Assembly: GCF_900099645.1 (NCBI RefSeq)
Contig: NZ_FMTL01000002.1
Location: 1,118,334-1,182,333, forward strand
Reading direction: 5' to 3'
Length of the DNA: 64,000 bases
DNA from: Pseudomonas peli
GTDB lineage: Bacteria > Pseudomonadota > Gammaproteobacteria > Pseudomonadales > Pseudomonadaceae
The notes under the pieces are model-generated. The model had not been told where the DNA came from, made no database searches, and was given only the letters and a program-made list of their open reading frames with translations. Positions 46,201-54,479 of this stretch are shown one piece after another (within the stretch, counting starts at the first letter, position 1; every line of letters starts with the position of its first letter). A program made the position numbers and the translations under genes.

Positions 46201-47047
46201 CCGGGGTGATCGAAACAGTTTTGGTGCCCTTGTAGCGAACTTCAGTAAAGAAGTGCGCATCCGGGGTACGAGTCTGCGGAACGTTAGAACCCCAAGCGAT
46301 GATGTAGTTGGAGTTGTACCAGTCGGCCGATTCCGGCACGTCGGTCTGCTCGCCCCACACCTGTGGCGAGGACGGCGGCAGGTCGCAATACCAGTCATAG
46401 AAACTAAGGCAAGCACCGCCTATCAACGATAGGTAACGGGCGCCAGCAGCGTAGCTGACCATTGACATCGCCGGGATCGGCGAGAAGCCAATCACCCGGT
46501 CTGGACCGAACTCTTTGACGGTGTAAACGTTGGCGGCGGCGATAATTTCATTCACTTCATCCCAGCTGGAACGAATAAAGCCACCCATGCCTCGCTTACT
46601 CTTGTATGAGTCTGCCTTGACCGGGTCAGAAACAATGCTGGCCCAGGCGTCTACCGGCGCCATGGTCTGCCGCGCTTCACGCCACAATTTGAGCAACGGC
46701 TTGCGGATTTTCGGGTACTTGAGACGGTTGGCGCTGTAGATATACCAGCTATAGCTGGCACCTCGTGGACAGCCACGTGGTTCGTGGTTGGGCAGGTCGT
46801 TACGGGTACGCGGGTAGTCGGTCTGCTGGGTTTCCCAGGTAATCAGGCCGTTCTTCACGTAAATCTTCCACGAGCAGGAACCGGTGCAGTTCACCCCATG
46901 GGTGGAACGCACGATCTTGTCGTACTGCCAGCGTGAGCGGTATACGTTCTCCCAATCACGGGATTCCTTGCGGGTCTCACCGTGACCATCGGCGAACTCA
47001 CCCTGCTTACGATTAAAGAAGCGCAGCTGGTCGAGTAGGTGGCTCAT
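43277..47047 (-). CDS. narG: Respiratory nitrate reductase alpha subunit (molybdopterin)
   Basis: The product is 1256 residues, the normal length. The N-terminal cluster FS0 has the NarG-type ligands H50, C54, C58 and C93 (STHGVNCTGSCSWKIY, RGCPRGASYSWY). The Mo-bisMGD Asp region (SADWYNSNYIIAWGSNVPQT, about 237-256) follows. There is no twin-arginine signal peptide, so it is the cytoplasmic membrane-bound type. It reduces nitrate to nitrite. Confidence 0.97.
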   Translation of the reverse strand: MSHLLDQLRFFNRKQGEFADGHGETRKESRDWENVYRSRWQYDKIVRSTHGVNCTGSCSWKIYVKNGLITWETQQTDYPRTRNDLPNHEPRGCPRGASYSWYIYSANRLKYPKIRKPLLKLWREARQTMAPVDAWASIVSDPVKADSYKSKRGMGGFIRSSWDEVNEIIAAANVYTVKEFGPDRVIGFSPIPAMSMVSYAAGARYLSLIGGACLSFYDWYCDLPPSSPQVWGEQTDVPESADWYNSNYIIAWGSNVPQTRTPDAHFFTEVRYKGTKTVSITPDYSEVAKLTDLWLNPKQGTDAALAQAFNHVIFKEFHLDKPSAYFKDYAKRYTDLPVLVLLKDHADGSYQPDRFLRASDLADNLGQENNPEWKTIALDTNSNELVSPLGSIGYRWGEKGKWNIQALEGGTGREIDLQLSLIGEDVAEVAFPYFGGQTHEHFQHVAGETVQLRRVPVRSITLADGSTAKVATVFDLSAANLAIDRGLGGANVAKDYDDADVPGTPAWQEQITGVSREKAIQIAREFADNADKTKGRSMIIVGAAMNHWYHMDMNYRGLINMLMLCGCVGQTGGGWAHYVGQEKLRPQCGWLPLAFGLDWSPAPRQMNGTSFFYNHSSQWRHEKMSMHEILSPLADKSQFPEHALDYNIRAERGGWLPSAPQLNRNPLQITRDAAAAGMSPVDYVTKSLQDGSLRFSCEQPDSPANFPRNMFIWRSNLLGSSGKGHEYMLKYLLGTKNGVMNEDLGKRGGVKPTDVEWVDEGAIGKLDLVTTLDFRMSSTCVYSDIVLPTATWYEKDDMNTSDMHPFIHPLSAAIDPAWESRSDWEIYKGIAKHFSKMAEGHLGVEQDFVTTPLLHDTPGELAQPFGGMDWKTKGVAPIPGQNCPNMRVVERDYPNVYKKFTSLGPLLDKNGNGGKGINWNTQHEVDFLGELNYKVREAGVSLGRPKIDSAIDACEVILSLAPETNGHVAVKAWAALSEFTGLDHSHLAVPKEHEAIRFRDIQAQPRKIISSPTWSGLEDEHVSYNAGYTNVHEYIPWRTITGRQQFFQDHPWMQAFGEEMMSYRPPINTRTIDYVKDKRSNGNTEIVLNWITPHQKWGIHSTYTDNLLMLTLSRGGPIVWLSETDAKRAGIVDNDWVECFNANGALTARAVVSQRVKDGMVMMYHAQERIVNVPGSETTKTRGGHHNSVTRVVLKPTHMIGGYAQQSYGFNYYGTVGCNRDEFVVVRKMSKVDWLDGTDVGGLGGDALPQPLPKDL

Positions 47048-47114
47048 TTTTTCTTCCTCTCAGGCTGAATGCAGGCGACCCTGCATTCGTCATTTCTTAG
47101 ATTCGGTTAATGAC

Positions 47115-48530
47115 TCAGCAGGGTGTCTTGGCACCCTTGCGTGCGTACCACCACCAGGTCACCAGAATGCAACTCACGTAGTAGCCAACGAACACATATA
47201 GAGCGACTTCGGGACCACCGGTCAGGGCGATGGAAGAACCGAATGATTTAGGAATAAAGAACGCACCAAAGGCGCCAATCGCCGAGGTGAACCCCAGCAC
47301 CGCAGCAGACTCTTTGCCGGCAGCCTTGCTGGCCAGCCCTTTAGCAGCGGCGCCTTTACCTGCGCTCCAACCTTCATGCAGGGTGCGGAAAATCACCGGA
47401 ATCATGCGAAAGGTCGAACCGTTACCAATACCGGTGGTGACGAACAGCAACATGAACATGGCCAGGAAACCGTAGAAGCTCCCGGCGCCACCGTCCTGGG
47501 GCAAGAAGTGAATAACGCCGAACACAGCGGCAATCATCAGAACGAAGTTCCACAAGGTCACCCGTGCACCGCCCAGTTTGTCCGCTACCCAGCCGCCCAG
47601 CGGGCGCATAAGCGCACCGACAAACGGCCCAAGGAAAGCAAACTTCAGAGCATTAACGTCCGGGAATGAGTGTTTGATCAGCAGCGGAAACGCGGCCGCA
47701 AAGCCGATGAACGAACCAAAGGTGGCCAGGTATAACCAGCACATCAACCAGTTGTGCTTGCGTTTGAAGATCACCGCCTGTTCAGAGAAGGACGCGTTAG
47801 CGCTGCTCAGATCGTTCATGCCAAACCAGGCAGCCACTGTCACCGCGATAATCAGCGGTACCCAGACGAAGCCTGCATTCTGCAGCCACAACTGGCCGCC
47901 TTCAGCTAACTCTTGGGCCTCTCCTCCCGCAGCGCCAAACAGGCTGAAACCAATCACCAGGGGCACCAGAAACTGCATCACCGATACGCCCAGATTACCC
48001 AGGCCGGCATTCAAGCCCAGCGCGGTACCTTGCTGCGATTTAGGGTAGAAGAAGCTGATGTTGGACATCGACGAAGCAAAGTTTCCGCCGCCAAATCCGC
48101 AGAGCAAGGCAATGATCACGAACACGCTGTAAGGCGTCGCCGGGTTCTGCACGGCAAAACCCATCCAGATGGCCGGGACCAACAGTGAAGCAGTGCTCAA
48201 CGCCGTCCAGCGGCGCCCGCCGAAGATCGGCACCATAAACGAGTAGAAAATCCGCAACGTTGCGCCGGACAACCCAGGCAGAGCCGCCAACCAGAACAGC
48301 TCATCCGTGCTGAAGCCGAAACCAATGGCGTTAAGGCGCACGATCACCGTGCTCCAGACCATCCATACGGCAAACGCCAGCAACAGCGCGGGGATCGAGA
48401 TCCATAAATTGCGGTTAGCAATAGACTTACCGACCGTGCCCCAAAAATGAGGGTCTTCTGGTTGCCAGTCCTCAATCACCGGCCCCTTGGGGGGAGGGAG
48501 ATTGCTGGTCATGTTTTTGGTTGCAGACAT
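47115..48530 (-). CDS. narK2: Nitrate/nitrite transporter NarK2
   Basis: The product is 471 residues from ATG 48530 (AAGGAG 7 bases upstream), with twelve membrane helices and the nitrate signatures GFGGGNFASSMSNISFFYPK (about 140-159) and GIGNGSTFRMIPVIF (about 367-381). It belongs to the nitrate/nitrite porter branch of MFS. As second of two NarK proteins in front of narG it most likely exchanges nitrate for nitrite. Confidence 0.92.
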   Translation of the reverse strand: MSATKNMTSNLPPPKGPVIEDWQPEDPHFWGTVGKSIANRNLWISIPALLLAFAVWMVWSTVIVRLNAIGFGFSTDELFWLAALPGLSGATLRIFYSFMVPIFGGRRWTALSTASLLVPAIWMGFAVQNPATPYSVFVIIALLCGFGGGNFASSMSNISFFYPKSQQGTALGLNAGLGNLGVSVMQFLVPLVIGFSLFGAAGGEAQELAEGGQLWLQNAGFVWVPLIIAVTVAAWFGMNDLSSANASFSEQAVIFKRKHNWLMCWLYLATFGSFIGFAAAFPLLIKHSFPDVNALKFAFLGPFVGALMRPLGGWVADKLGGARVTLWNFVLMIAAVFGVIHFLPQDGGAGSFYGFLAMFMLLFVTTGIGNGSTFRMIPVIFRTLHEGWSAGKGAAAKGLASKAAGKESAAVLGFTSAIGAFGAFFIPKSFGSSIALTGGPEVALYVFVGYYVSCILVTWWWYARKGAKTPC

Positions 48531-48540
48531 AACTGTCTCC

Positions 48541-49809
48541 TTAAGCGTCAGAAGCAGAAGCCATCGGGCTCGAAGAGCCATGGCCCATAACCGGGGTACT
48601 GCGAACTTCGCTGAAGTACATCCAGATCAGGGAAACCCAGACCACGCCGTACATGAGCATGAAGCAGGAACTACGCACGCCCGTCAGATCTACCAGCGCG
48701 CCAAACATGATCGGCAGCACAAAGCCACCCAGGCCGCCGGCCAGACCGACGATGCCGGACACTGCACCCATACGATCAGGGAACTCATCGGAGATGTATT
48801 TGAAAACTGAGGCCTTACCGAACGCGAACGCGATACCCATGACGAATAGCAGCACGGTAAACACGGTTGCGTTTAGGCCTAGATGAAAGCTTTGCGGACC
48901 ATCGACGGTTTGTACGATCAGGCTGGTTTGTGGATAGGAAAGGATGAACAGGCAGATCCAGCTCACCCACATCACCCACCACGTCACGCTATGGGCGCTC
49001 CACTTATCAGACATCCAGCCACCGATGGCGCGAAGCAGGCCACCTGGTAAGGAGAAACAGGCGGCCAGTAACGCAGCGCTCTGCAGGGAGAACTCGTACT
49101 CTTGGACGTAGTACTTGGTCATCCACAGGGCCAATGCGACATAGCCGCCAAACACGATCGAGTAGTACTGGCAGTAGCGCCATACCCGAGGATCTTTAAG
49201 GGTTTTCAGCTGCTCGGCGAACGACACCGAACTGGGCATGCGGTGCTTCTTGTTCTCGTAGGTGAAGAACCAGAACAGCACGGCCGTGATAAACATGATG
49301 GCCGAGTAGACTTTGGGAACCATCTGCCAACTGCTGGCAGCGATAATCGCTGGTGCGACAAATTTGGTCAGCGCAGCACCCGCATTACCGGCACCAAACA
49401 CCCCCATAGCCGTACCTTGAGTTTGCTTGCTGAACCACTTAGCGACATATGCGATGCCCACCGAGAAAGATCCACCGGCCAGACCGACAAACAGACCCAG
49501 CACTAGGAACTGCCAGTACTGGGTGGCAGCACTGATCAAGTAAATCGGCAGCACGCATGCCAGCATCAGCAGTAGGAACACAATGCGCCCACCAAAGCGG
49601 TCGGTGAGCATGCCCAACGGTAGGCGTACCAGCGACCCGGTGAGTACCGGCGTTGAGACCAGCAAACCGAACTGAGTTTCGTTGAGCTGTAATAGCTCTT
49701 TGACGGGTATCCCCAGTACAGCAAACATCATCCACACCATGAAGCAGATGGTGAATGCGGTGGTACTCATGCCCAGCACCAAACCTTGCTGTACTTTCTG
49801 GCTTACCAT
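48541..49809 (-). CDS. narK1: Nitrate transporter NarK1
   Basis: The product is 422 residues from ATG 49809 (GGGGAG 5 bases upstream), MFS with twelve helices, nitrate signatures GLAGGSFSVGIAYVAKWFSK (about 108-127) and GLAGGLGGFVLPIMFG. NarK1-type proteins are usually nitrate/proton symporters, needed to start nitrate respiration. It is the first gene of the nar operon; the ANR box is 59 bases upstream. Confidence 0.92.
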   Translation of the reverse strand: MVSQKVQQGLVLGMSTTAFTICFMVWMMFAVLGIPVKELLQLNETQFGLLVSTPVLTGSLVRLPLGMLTDRFGGRIVFLLLMLACVLPIYLISAATQYWQFLVLGLFVGLAGGSFSVGIAYVAKWFSKQTQGTAMGVFGAGNAGAALTKFVAPAIIAASSWQMVPKVYSAIMFITAVLFWFFTYENKKHRMPSSVSFAEQLKTLKDPRVWRYCQYYSIVFGGYVALALWMTKYYVQEYEFSLQSAALLAACFSLPGGLLRAIGGWMSDKWSAHSVTWWVMWVSWICLFILSYPQTSLIVQTVDGPQSFHLGLNATVFTVLLFVMGIAFAFGKASVFKYISDEFPDRMGAVSGIVGLAGGLGGFVLPIMFGALVDLTGVRSSCFMLMYGVVWVSLIWMYFSEVRSTPVMGHGSSSPMASASDA

Positions 49810-49852
49810 GACCGCTCCCCGCATGTCTGTTCATGGGGGCAGGCTAATCTCG

Positions 49853-49866
49853 TATCTCCGGAGATA
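49853..49866. promoter_or_regulatory. Perfect 14-bp palindrome next to the nar ANR box
   Basis: TATCTCCGGAGATA is perfectly self-complementary and lies one base from the ANR box, on the narK1 side, near where its transcription start is expected. No known regulator with this site was recognised. Confidence 0.4.
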
Positions 49867-49867
49867 A

Positions 49868-49881
49868 TTGACCTAGATCAA
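49868..49881. promoter_or_regulatory. ANR/DNR box in the narK1-narX intergenic region
   Basis: TTGACCTAGATCAA is a perfect TTGAY-N4-RTCAA site. It is 59 bases upstream of narK1 and 161 upstream of narX. The short distance to narK1 would put it near -41.5 of a leader with a brief 5' end, so it likely activates narK1K2GHJI. Confidence 0.85.
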
Positions 49882-49919
49882 GGGAGCCCATCGCTTCCAA
49901 GGCCTACCATCGCCGCATC

Positions 49920-49935
49920 TACCACTAAAGTGGTA
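49920..49935. promoter_or_regulatory. NarL-type 7-2-7 palindrome between narK1 and narX
   Basis: TACCACT-AA-AGTGGTA is a perfect 16-bp palindrome with NarL heptamer geometry (one symmetric deviation from TACYYMT). It lies 111 bases upstream of narK1 and 107 upstream of narX, so it can serve both. Confidence 0.72.
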
Positions 49936-50019
49936 GCGCCAAAATCAACCAATAAATCCATTAGAATCAATAGCTTGAATAACAAGTGCAGTATTCAAAA
50001 ATTTCTGAACCTTGGCCAA

Positions 50020-50035
50020 AATCTCTTTAGAGGTA
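50020..50035. promoter_or_regulatory. NarL-like site overlapping the narX leader
   Basis: AATCTCT-TT-AGAGGTA has a perfect right heptamer (AKRRGTA) and a 5-of-7 left one. It is directly upstream of the narX ATG and contains its ribosome binding site, so binding would be expected to repress narXL. Confidence 0.45.
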
Positions 50036-50041
50036 GCCGTC

Positions 50042-51841
50042 ATGCTTGACTGGCTGAAAAGCTCACTACCGGCTCGAGCCGGGCTCGCAGTCATACTGAT
50101 TGCCGCACTGGCATTCTCCAGCGCCTTCAGTGCAGTGTTGATTGCCTGGGTCAGCGAGGACGACGCTGCGGCCATCAATACTGCAGGTTCGCTGCGTATG
50201 GCCACTTACCGACTGAACTGGCAGCTGGAGGCCAACGCCTCGCCCGAGCAAATTGCTCAACTAAGCAATGACATGCAGCGGCGCCTCGACAGCAGCCCCC
50301 TGCAGCACTTACTCAACGAGCAGACCGAAACCCCTCAGCAACTAGCTTTCGGGAGCATTTTCAAAACCTGGGATACACAGCTGAGGCCGGCGCTTCAACG
50401 GGGCGACAAAGTTGCGTTCCAGCAAGCATCGGCAGGGTTTGTCGACCAGCTCGAACAGTTTGTGCTTTTGTTGCAGAAGCTCAGTGAAAAGCGTCAAAGC
50501 TGGCAGCAGAACATTCAGGGTGCAGCACTGCTGTTATCGGTGGTAATCCTGTTGATCGGCATGTACGAGCTACAAAGCAGTGTGATCAACCCACTACAGG
50601 AGATAGTGGGCACCACGGAGCGCTTTCGTGCAGGTGATCTGAACGCGCGTGTCGAATACCGTTCCGCGGACGAACTGGGGCAGATGGCCCTGAGCTTCAA
50701 CAGCATGGCTGACGCCATCGAGGAGTCGCACCGTACTCTCGAGTCGAGGATTGCAGAAAAAACCCAGGACCTCGAACAATCTAATGCGGCGCTGGCGTTG
50801 CTTTACTTGAGCAGCCGCAGCATGGCCAGTAACCCGGCCAACGCAGAGCAACTGGACGAGTTGATCGATCACTTTCAGCAGCGCCTGCCGGGCCTGCGCC
50901 TGACCCTCTGCCTGCGAGGCGATGCCAATGAGCCAGTTGAACATTTGATTGCACTGCACGGCAACGAATCGAGAGAAATCTGCGCACGCAACGACTGCGC
51001 CAGCTGTGAACGCCACCAAGGACCGAGTCGGTTAATCTTTCCGGTCAGCGCCCTGGGCGAAAGCCTGGGCGAATTGCGCGCGCATTACCTAGACAACCAC
51101 TCTCCACGCATCTGGGAGCAAGAGCTAATTCAAGCGCTGGCCAACCTGATCGGCACCTCTCTACTGCTCGAACATCAACGCGAACAGGATAACCGTTTAC
51201 TCCTGCTGGATGAGCGCACCATTATCGCCCGTGAGTTGCATGACTCACTGGCCCAGGCCTTGTCCTACATGAAGCTACAAGTCAGTCGCCTACAGACCCT
51301 GATTCGCCGCGGCGAATCAGGTGAGCAACTGATCCAGGTCAGTGATGAGCTGCGTGACGGACTGAATAATGCCTACCGCCAACTGCGCGAGCTACTAACT
51401 ACTTTCCGCTTGCAAATCCAAGAAGGTGGCATCGACCAGGCGTTCAACGACACCGCCCGCGAGTTCGCCGAACGCGGCAATATCCGAATATTGCTGCATT
51501 GCGAGCCCCTGGCCTTTGGCCTCACCGCCACCGAGCAGATACACCTTTTACAGATCGTGCGCGAGGCATTATCCAACTGTACCCGTCATGCTCAGGCCAA
51601 GCAGGCCTGGGTGCATCTGCGTCAGCTCGGCGAAAAAGTCGAGCTATTGATCGAGGATGACGGCTGCGGCATTGCCGAAGGATTCGATACACGCCAGCAC
51701 CATGGTTTAACCATAATGCAGGAGCGCGCCCGCAGCCTGAGCGGCGACCTCAACATTACCTCACGCACGCCCAGTGGGACTCGGGTCCATGTACTGTTCT
51801 GCCCCGAGTTCCTTCGCCAACCCAACAGAGACAATCCGTAA
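50042..51841 (+). CDS. narX: Nitrate/nitrite sensor histidine kinase
   Basis: The product is 599 residues. Two membrane helices (about 14-37 and 158-178) flank a periplasmic sensor with the nitrate-binding P-box SLRMATYRLNWQL (about 50-62). HAMP, a central region with a C314-x4-C-x2-C cysteine cluster, the H400 phosphorylation site in ARELHDSLAQAL and a HATPase domain (DDGCGIAEGF) follow. It phosphorylates NarL in response to nitrate. It is divergent from narK1 and its stop overlaps the narL start (TAATG). Confidence 0.95.
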   Translation: MLDWLKSSLPARAGLAVILIAALAFSSAFSAVLIAWVSEDDAAAINTAGSLRMATYRLNWQLEANASPEQIAQLSNDMQRRLDSSPLQHLLNEQTETPQQLAFGSIFKTWDTQLRPALQRGDKVAFQQASAGFVDQLEQFVLLLQKLSEKRQSWQQNIQGAALLLSVVILLIGMYELQSSVINPLQEIVGTTERFRAGDLNARVEYRSADELGQMALSFNSMADAIEESHRTLESRIAEKTQDLEQSNAALALLYLSSRSMASNPANAEQLDELIDHFQQRLPGLRLTLCLRGDANEPVEHLIALHGNESREICARNDCASCERHQGPSRLIFPVSALGESLGELRAHYLDNHSPRIWEQELIQALANLIGTSLLLEHQREQDNRLLLLDERTIIARELHDSLAQALSYMKLQVSRLQTLIRRGESGEQLIQVSDELRDGLNNAYRQLRELLTTFRLQIQEGGIDQAFNDTAREFAERGNIRILLHCEPLAFGLTATEQIHLLQIVREALSNCTRHAQAKQAWVHLRQLGEKVELLIEDDGCGIAEGFDTRQHHGLTIMQERARSLSGDLNITSRTPSGTRVHVLFCPEFLRQPNRDNP

Positions 51842-52479
51842 TGAAGTCTTCCGCCCCTCACACGTTGTTACTGGTAGACGACCACCCCATGATGCGTCGC
51901 GGCATTCGCCAGCTAATAGAACTGGAGAGCGACCTGTGCGTCGTCGGGGAAGCCAATAACGGCGAAGAGGCCATCGTCCTGGTGGCGCAGTTGAACCCGG
52001 AGTTGGTGCTGCTGGACAACAACATGCCGCAACTCAACGGGGTAGAAACTCTCAAACGCCTGCGCGAGCAACACTACGACGGCAAGGTGCTGCTGTTTAC
52101 CGTTTCCGATGCTGAACATGATGTTCGCGATGCAATGCGCTTTGGAGCCGACGGTTACCTACTCAAGGACATGGAGCCGGAGCTGCTGATCATGCGTTTA
52201 CGTGAGGCTCTGCAGGGCGCGCTGGTGGTCAGCCCGGCGTTGACTACAGTACTTGCTCAGGCATTGCGCGCCCCGCAGAGCGCAAGCTCACTGGATCTGA
52301 CTGACCGCGAGCGGCAGGTACTGAAGATGATCGCCGGCGGCCTGAGCAACAAAATGATCGGCAACAAGTTGGGCATCACCGAAGGCACGGTGAAGGTGCA
52401 CGTGAAGAACCTGCTGCACAAACTCGGCTTGCGTTCACGCGTCGAAGCCGCTGTATGGTCGATGGAACACCTGCACTGA
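51841..52479 (+). CDS. narL: Nitrate response regulator NarL
   Basis: The product is 212 residues. A receiver domain (about 7-125) has D13-D14, phospho-acceptor D59 in LVLLDNNMP and K109 in LLKDME. A LuxR-type helix-turn-helix (about 148-205: LTDRERQVLKMIAGGLSNKM, GITEGTVKVHVKNLLHKLGL) binds TACYYMT heptamers. Several such sites are in this window. Confidence 0.95.
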   Translation: MKSSAPHTLLLVDDHPMMRRGIRQLIELESDLCVVGEANNGEEAIVLVAQLNPELVLLDNNMPQLNGVETLKRLREQHYDGKVLLFTVSDAEHDVRDAMRFGADGYLLKDMEPELLIMRLREALQGALVVSPALTTVLAQALRAPQSASSLDLTDRERQVLKMIAGGLSNKMIGNKLGITEGTVKVHVKNLLHKLGLRSRVEAAVWSMEHLH

Positions 52480-52500
52480 GCCAGCCGCTGTGCGTACCAG

Positions 52501-53127
52501 CTATTGGTCGTAGAGAAAGGTCTCATCCAATTGCGCAGCACTGTCGACAGTCACCATCAGGTCTTTGACCAAGCCGTCAGTCAGGCCATATATCCAACCA
52601 TGCACTGCCAGACTCTGTCCTCGCCGCCAAGCACTCTGCACAATAGTGGTGTGGCAGACGTTGCGCACCTGGCGCTGCACATTCAGCTCGCACAATAAAT
52701 TGACCTGTTGCTCGGCACTCAGCCCGGCAAAGCGTGGCAAGTTCTGATGATGTAACGCCTTGAGGGCTCGCAGCCAGTTATCAATCAGCCCCAGTGTCTC
52801 ATACCCCAGTGCCGCCCGTACCCCGCCACAGCCATAGTGGCCGCAGACAATCACTTGCTTGACCTGCAATACATCCACAGCGAATTGCAACACCGAGAGA
52901 AAGTTCATGTCGGTGGCAACCACCATATTGGCCACGTTGCGATGCACGAACAGCTCACCGGGCATCATCCCGACCACTTCGTTAGCTGGCACACGGCTGT
53001 CGGAGCAGCCGATCCATAGAAACTCCGGTTTCTGCTGACGCGCCAACCGAGGAAAAAAGTCCGGATCACGAGCGCTCATCGATTCGGCCCACTTTCGGTT
53101 GTTACTCAAAAGCTGCTTCACATCCAC
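52501..53127 (-). CDS. Beta-class carbonic anhydrase
   Basis: The product is 208 residues. Zinc ligands and catalytic pair are in place: C41, D43 and R45 in IGCSDSRVP, H97 and C100 in CGHYGCGG. It interconverts CO2 and bicarbonate in the cytoplasm. It lies between narL (convergent) and the dnr-like gene (divergent), an unusual place that suggests a link with growth on nitrate, though no ANR box faces it. Confidence 0.93.
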   Translation of the reverse strand: MDVKQLLSNNRKWAESMSARDPDFFPRLARQQKPEFLWIGCSDSRVPANEVVGMMPGELFVHRNVANMVVATDMNFLSVLQFAVDVLQVKQVIVCGHYGCGGVRAALGYETLGLIDNWLRALKALHHQNLPRFAGLSAEQQVNLLCELNVQRQVRNVCHTTIVQSAWRRGQSLAVHGWIYGLTDGLVKDLMVTVDSAAQLDETFLYDQ

Positions 53128-53214
53128 GGAGCCGTCCTCATTGATCAGTGATTAGCGGCACTCAAGCGTGAACATGCCAGCCCCTAGCATCTTGGATACT
53201 CAGCTATTGCACAC

Positions 53215-53230
53215 TGCCTCCTTAGAGGTA
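53215..53230. promoter_or_regulatory. NarL-like site upstream of the dnr-like gene
   Basis: TGCCTCC-TT-AGAGGTA has a perfect right heptamer and a 5-of-7 left one in 7-2-7 geometry, 65 bases upstream of the gene at 53296. NarL control of dnr is known in Pseudomonas aeruginosa, which supports the call. Confidence 0.5.
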
Positions 53231-53295
53231 GCCCCATGGGGGAATGGGCGTAGTTGAGCAGCGCGCATAAGATGGCAGCTTAGGAGGTGTCCCCC

Positions 53296-53976
53296 ATGCT
53301 GACCGATTCAGAAAACCTCAAGGCCTTGCGCCAGCACCACTTGTTCAACCGGTTGCCCGAGGAGCTGTTCAACGAAGTCAGCTGCCTGGCTATTCACCGC
53401 AAACTGGACAGCAGCGAAGCGTTATTTCACCAGGGTGATATCGCCGATCGCTTCTACCTGTTACTCAATGGCCAGGTAAAACTCACCCGTGTATTGCTCG
53501 AAGGTCAGGAAAAGTTGGTGGAGGTTATTCACCCGGGCGAGAGTTTTGCTGAGGCCCTACTGTTTACTGGAGCCAAACATTACCCCGTAACCTGCAATGC
53601 GCTGAAGACCAGCAACCTGATCAGTATTGATGGCACCCACTACCGACGCTTGCTAGAAGAACAGCCGAAGATCTGTCTCGACCTGTTGGCCAACCTGAGT
53701 ATTCGTCTGCACCAGCGCCTCGACGAAATCGACACCCTCACCGCCGGCAACGCCAGTCGCCGCGTGGTGCGTTTCCTTTGCCAGGAACAAGGTGATGACG
53801 GTAACGACCAGATTCATCTCAGCGTGCCCAAACGCCTGATTGCCTCGCAACTTGGCATCCAACCGGAAACCTTCTCTCGCATCCTGCACCGCTTAATCGA
53901 TGCTGGGCTGATCGCCATGGAGCGCCGCAACATCCGTGTACTAGACCGCCCCAGCCTGGCCAACTACTACGAGTGA
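53296..53976 (+). CDS. dnr: Crp/Fnr-family regulator, DNR type
   Basis: The product is 226 residues from ATG 53296 (GGAGG upstream). A cyclic-nucleotide-like sensor domain (about 20-130), dimer helix and helix-turn-helix (about 170-200, ASQLGIQPETFSRILHRL) are present. The recognition helix has E, S and R in the FNR positions, so it should bind TTGAT-N4-ATCAA. There is no N-terminal cysteine cluster, so it is not an oxygen-sensing ANR; DNR senses NO through heme. Placement in a denitrification-type cluster fits. Confidence 0.85.
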   Translation: MLTDSENLKALRQHHLFNRLPEELFNEVSCLAIHRKLDSSEALFHQGDIADRFYLLLNGQVKLTRVLLEGQEKLVEVIHPGESFAEALLFTGAKHYPVTCNALKTSNLISIDGTHYRRLLEEQPKICLDLLANLSIRLHQRLDEIDTLTAGNASRRVVRFLCQEQGDDGNDQIHLSVPKRLIASQLGIQPETFSRILHRLIDAGLIAMERRNIRVLDRPSLANYYE

Positions 53977-54014
53977 GCACCGCCTTGATGCGGTAGCCCA
54001 ACAAAGGAGTGCTT

Positions 54015-54413
54015 ATGTCCGCCCCTACCTTGCCCCTAGTTTATTCCTGCTCTGGCTGCTCGAATGTAGCGCAACTAGCCAATACACTTGCTGTGCGCCT
54101 CGATCGGGCCGGATTGGCGGAAATGTCCTGCATCGCTGGCGTCGGCGGTCGAGTGGCTTCGCTGGTCAATCGGGCCAGCAGCGGCCGCCCGATTCTCGCG
54201 CTCGATGGTTGCAAGTTGGAGTGTGTACGTGGCTGTCTTGAGCAGCATGGGGTCAAGGCCAACGTGCATATCATTCTCAGCAGCCTGGGTTTGAAGAAGC
54301 GCTACGGCGAAGACTTCAGCGGTGAAACCGTTGACCTGGTGTATGGGGAAATGGTCGAGTTGATTGCCAGCGACCGGCGTTTGCACAATCTGCAACAGAG
54401 TGCCCAGGCCTGA
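54015..54413 (+). CDS. DGC-type putative zinc-binding protein
   Basis: The product is 132 residues from ATG 54015 (AAGGAG upstream). Conserved cysteine motifs are YSCSGCSNVAQLAN (about 11-24), MSCIAGVGG (about 37-45) and ALDGCKLECVRGCLEQ (about 62-77), the pattern that names the DGC family. A metal or cluster site is likely. It follows the dnr-like gene by 38 bases in the same direction and is probably co-transcribed. Function unknown. Confidence 0.8.
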   Translation: MSAPTLPLVYSCSGCSNVAQLANTLAVRLDRAGLAEMSCIAGVGGRVASLVNRASSGRPILALDGCKLECVRGCLEQHGVKANVHIILSSLGLKKRYGEDFSGETVDLVYGEMVELIASDRRLHNLQQSAQA

Positions 54414-54479
54414 CGCGATTTCTACTCCTCAGGGTTATCTGCTGCGCTACAGCCTTAACACCGGTCACGTACTGAAGAG

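Noticed and set aside
53141..53154. TTGATCAGTGATTA as an ANR box upstream of dnr
   Set aside because: Only the left half fits; the right half does not match RTCAA.
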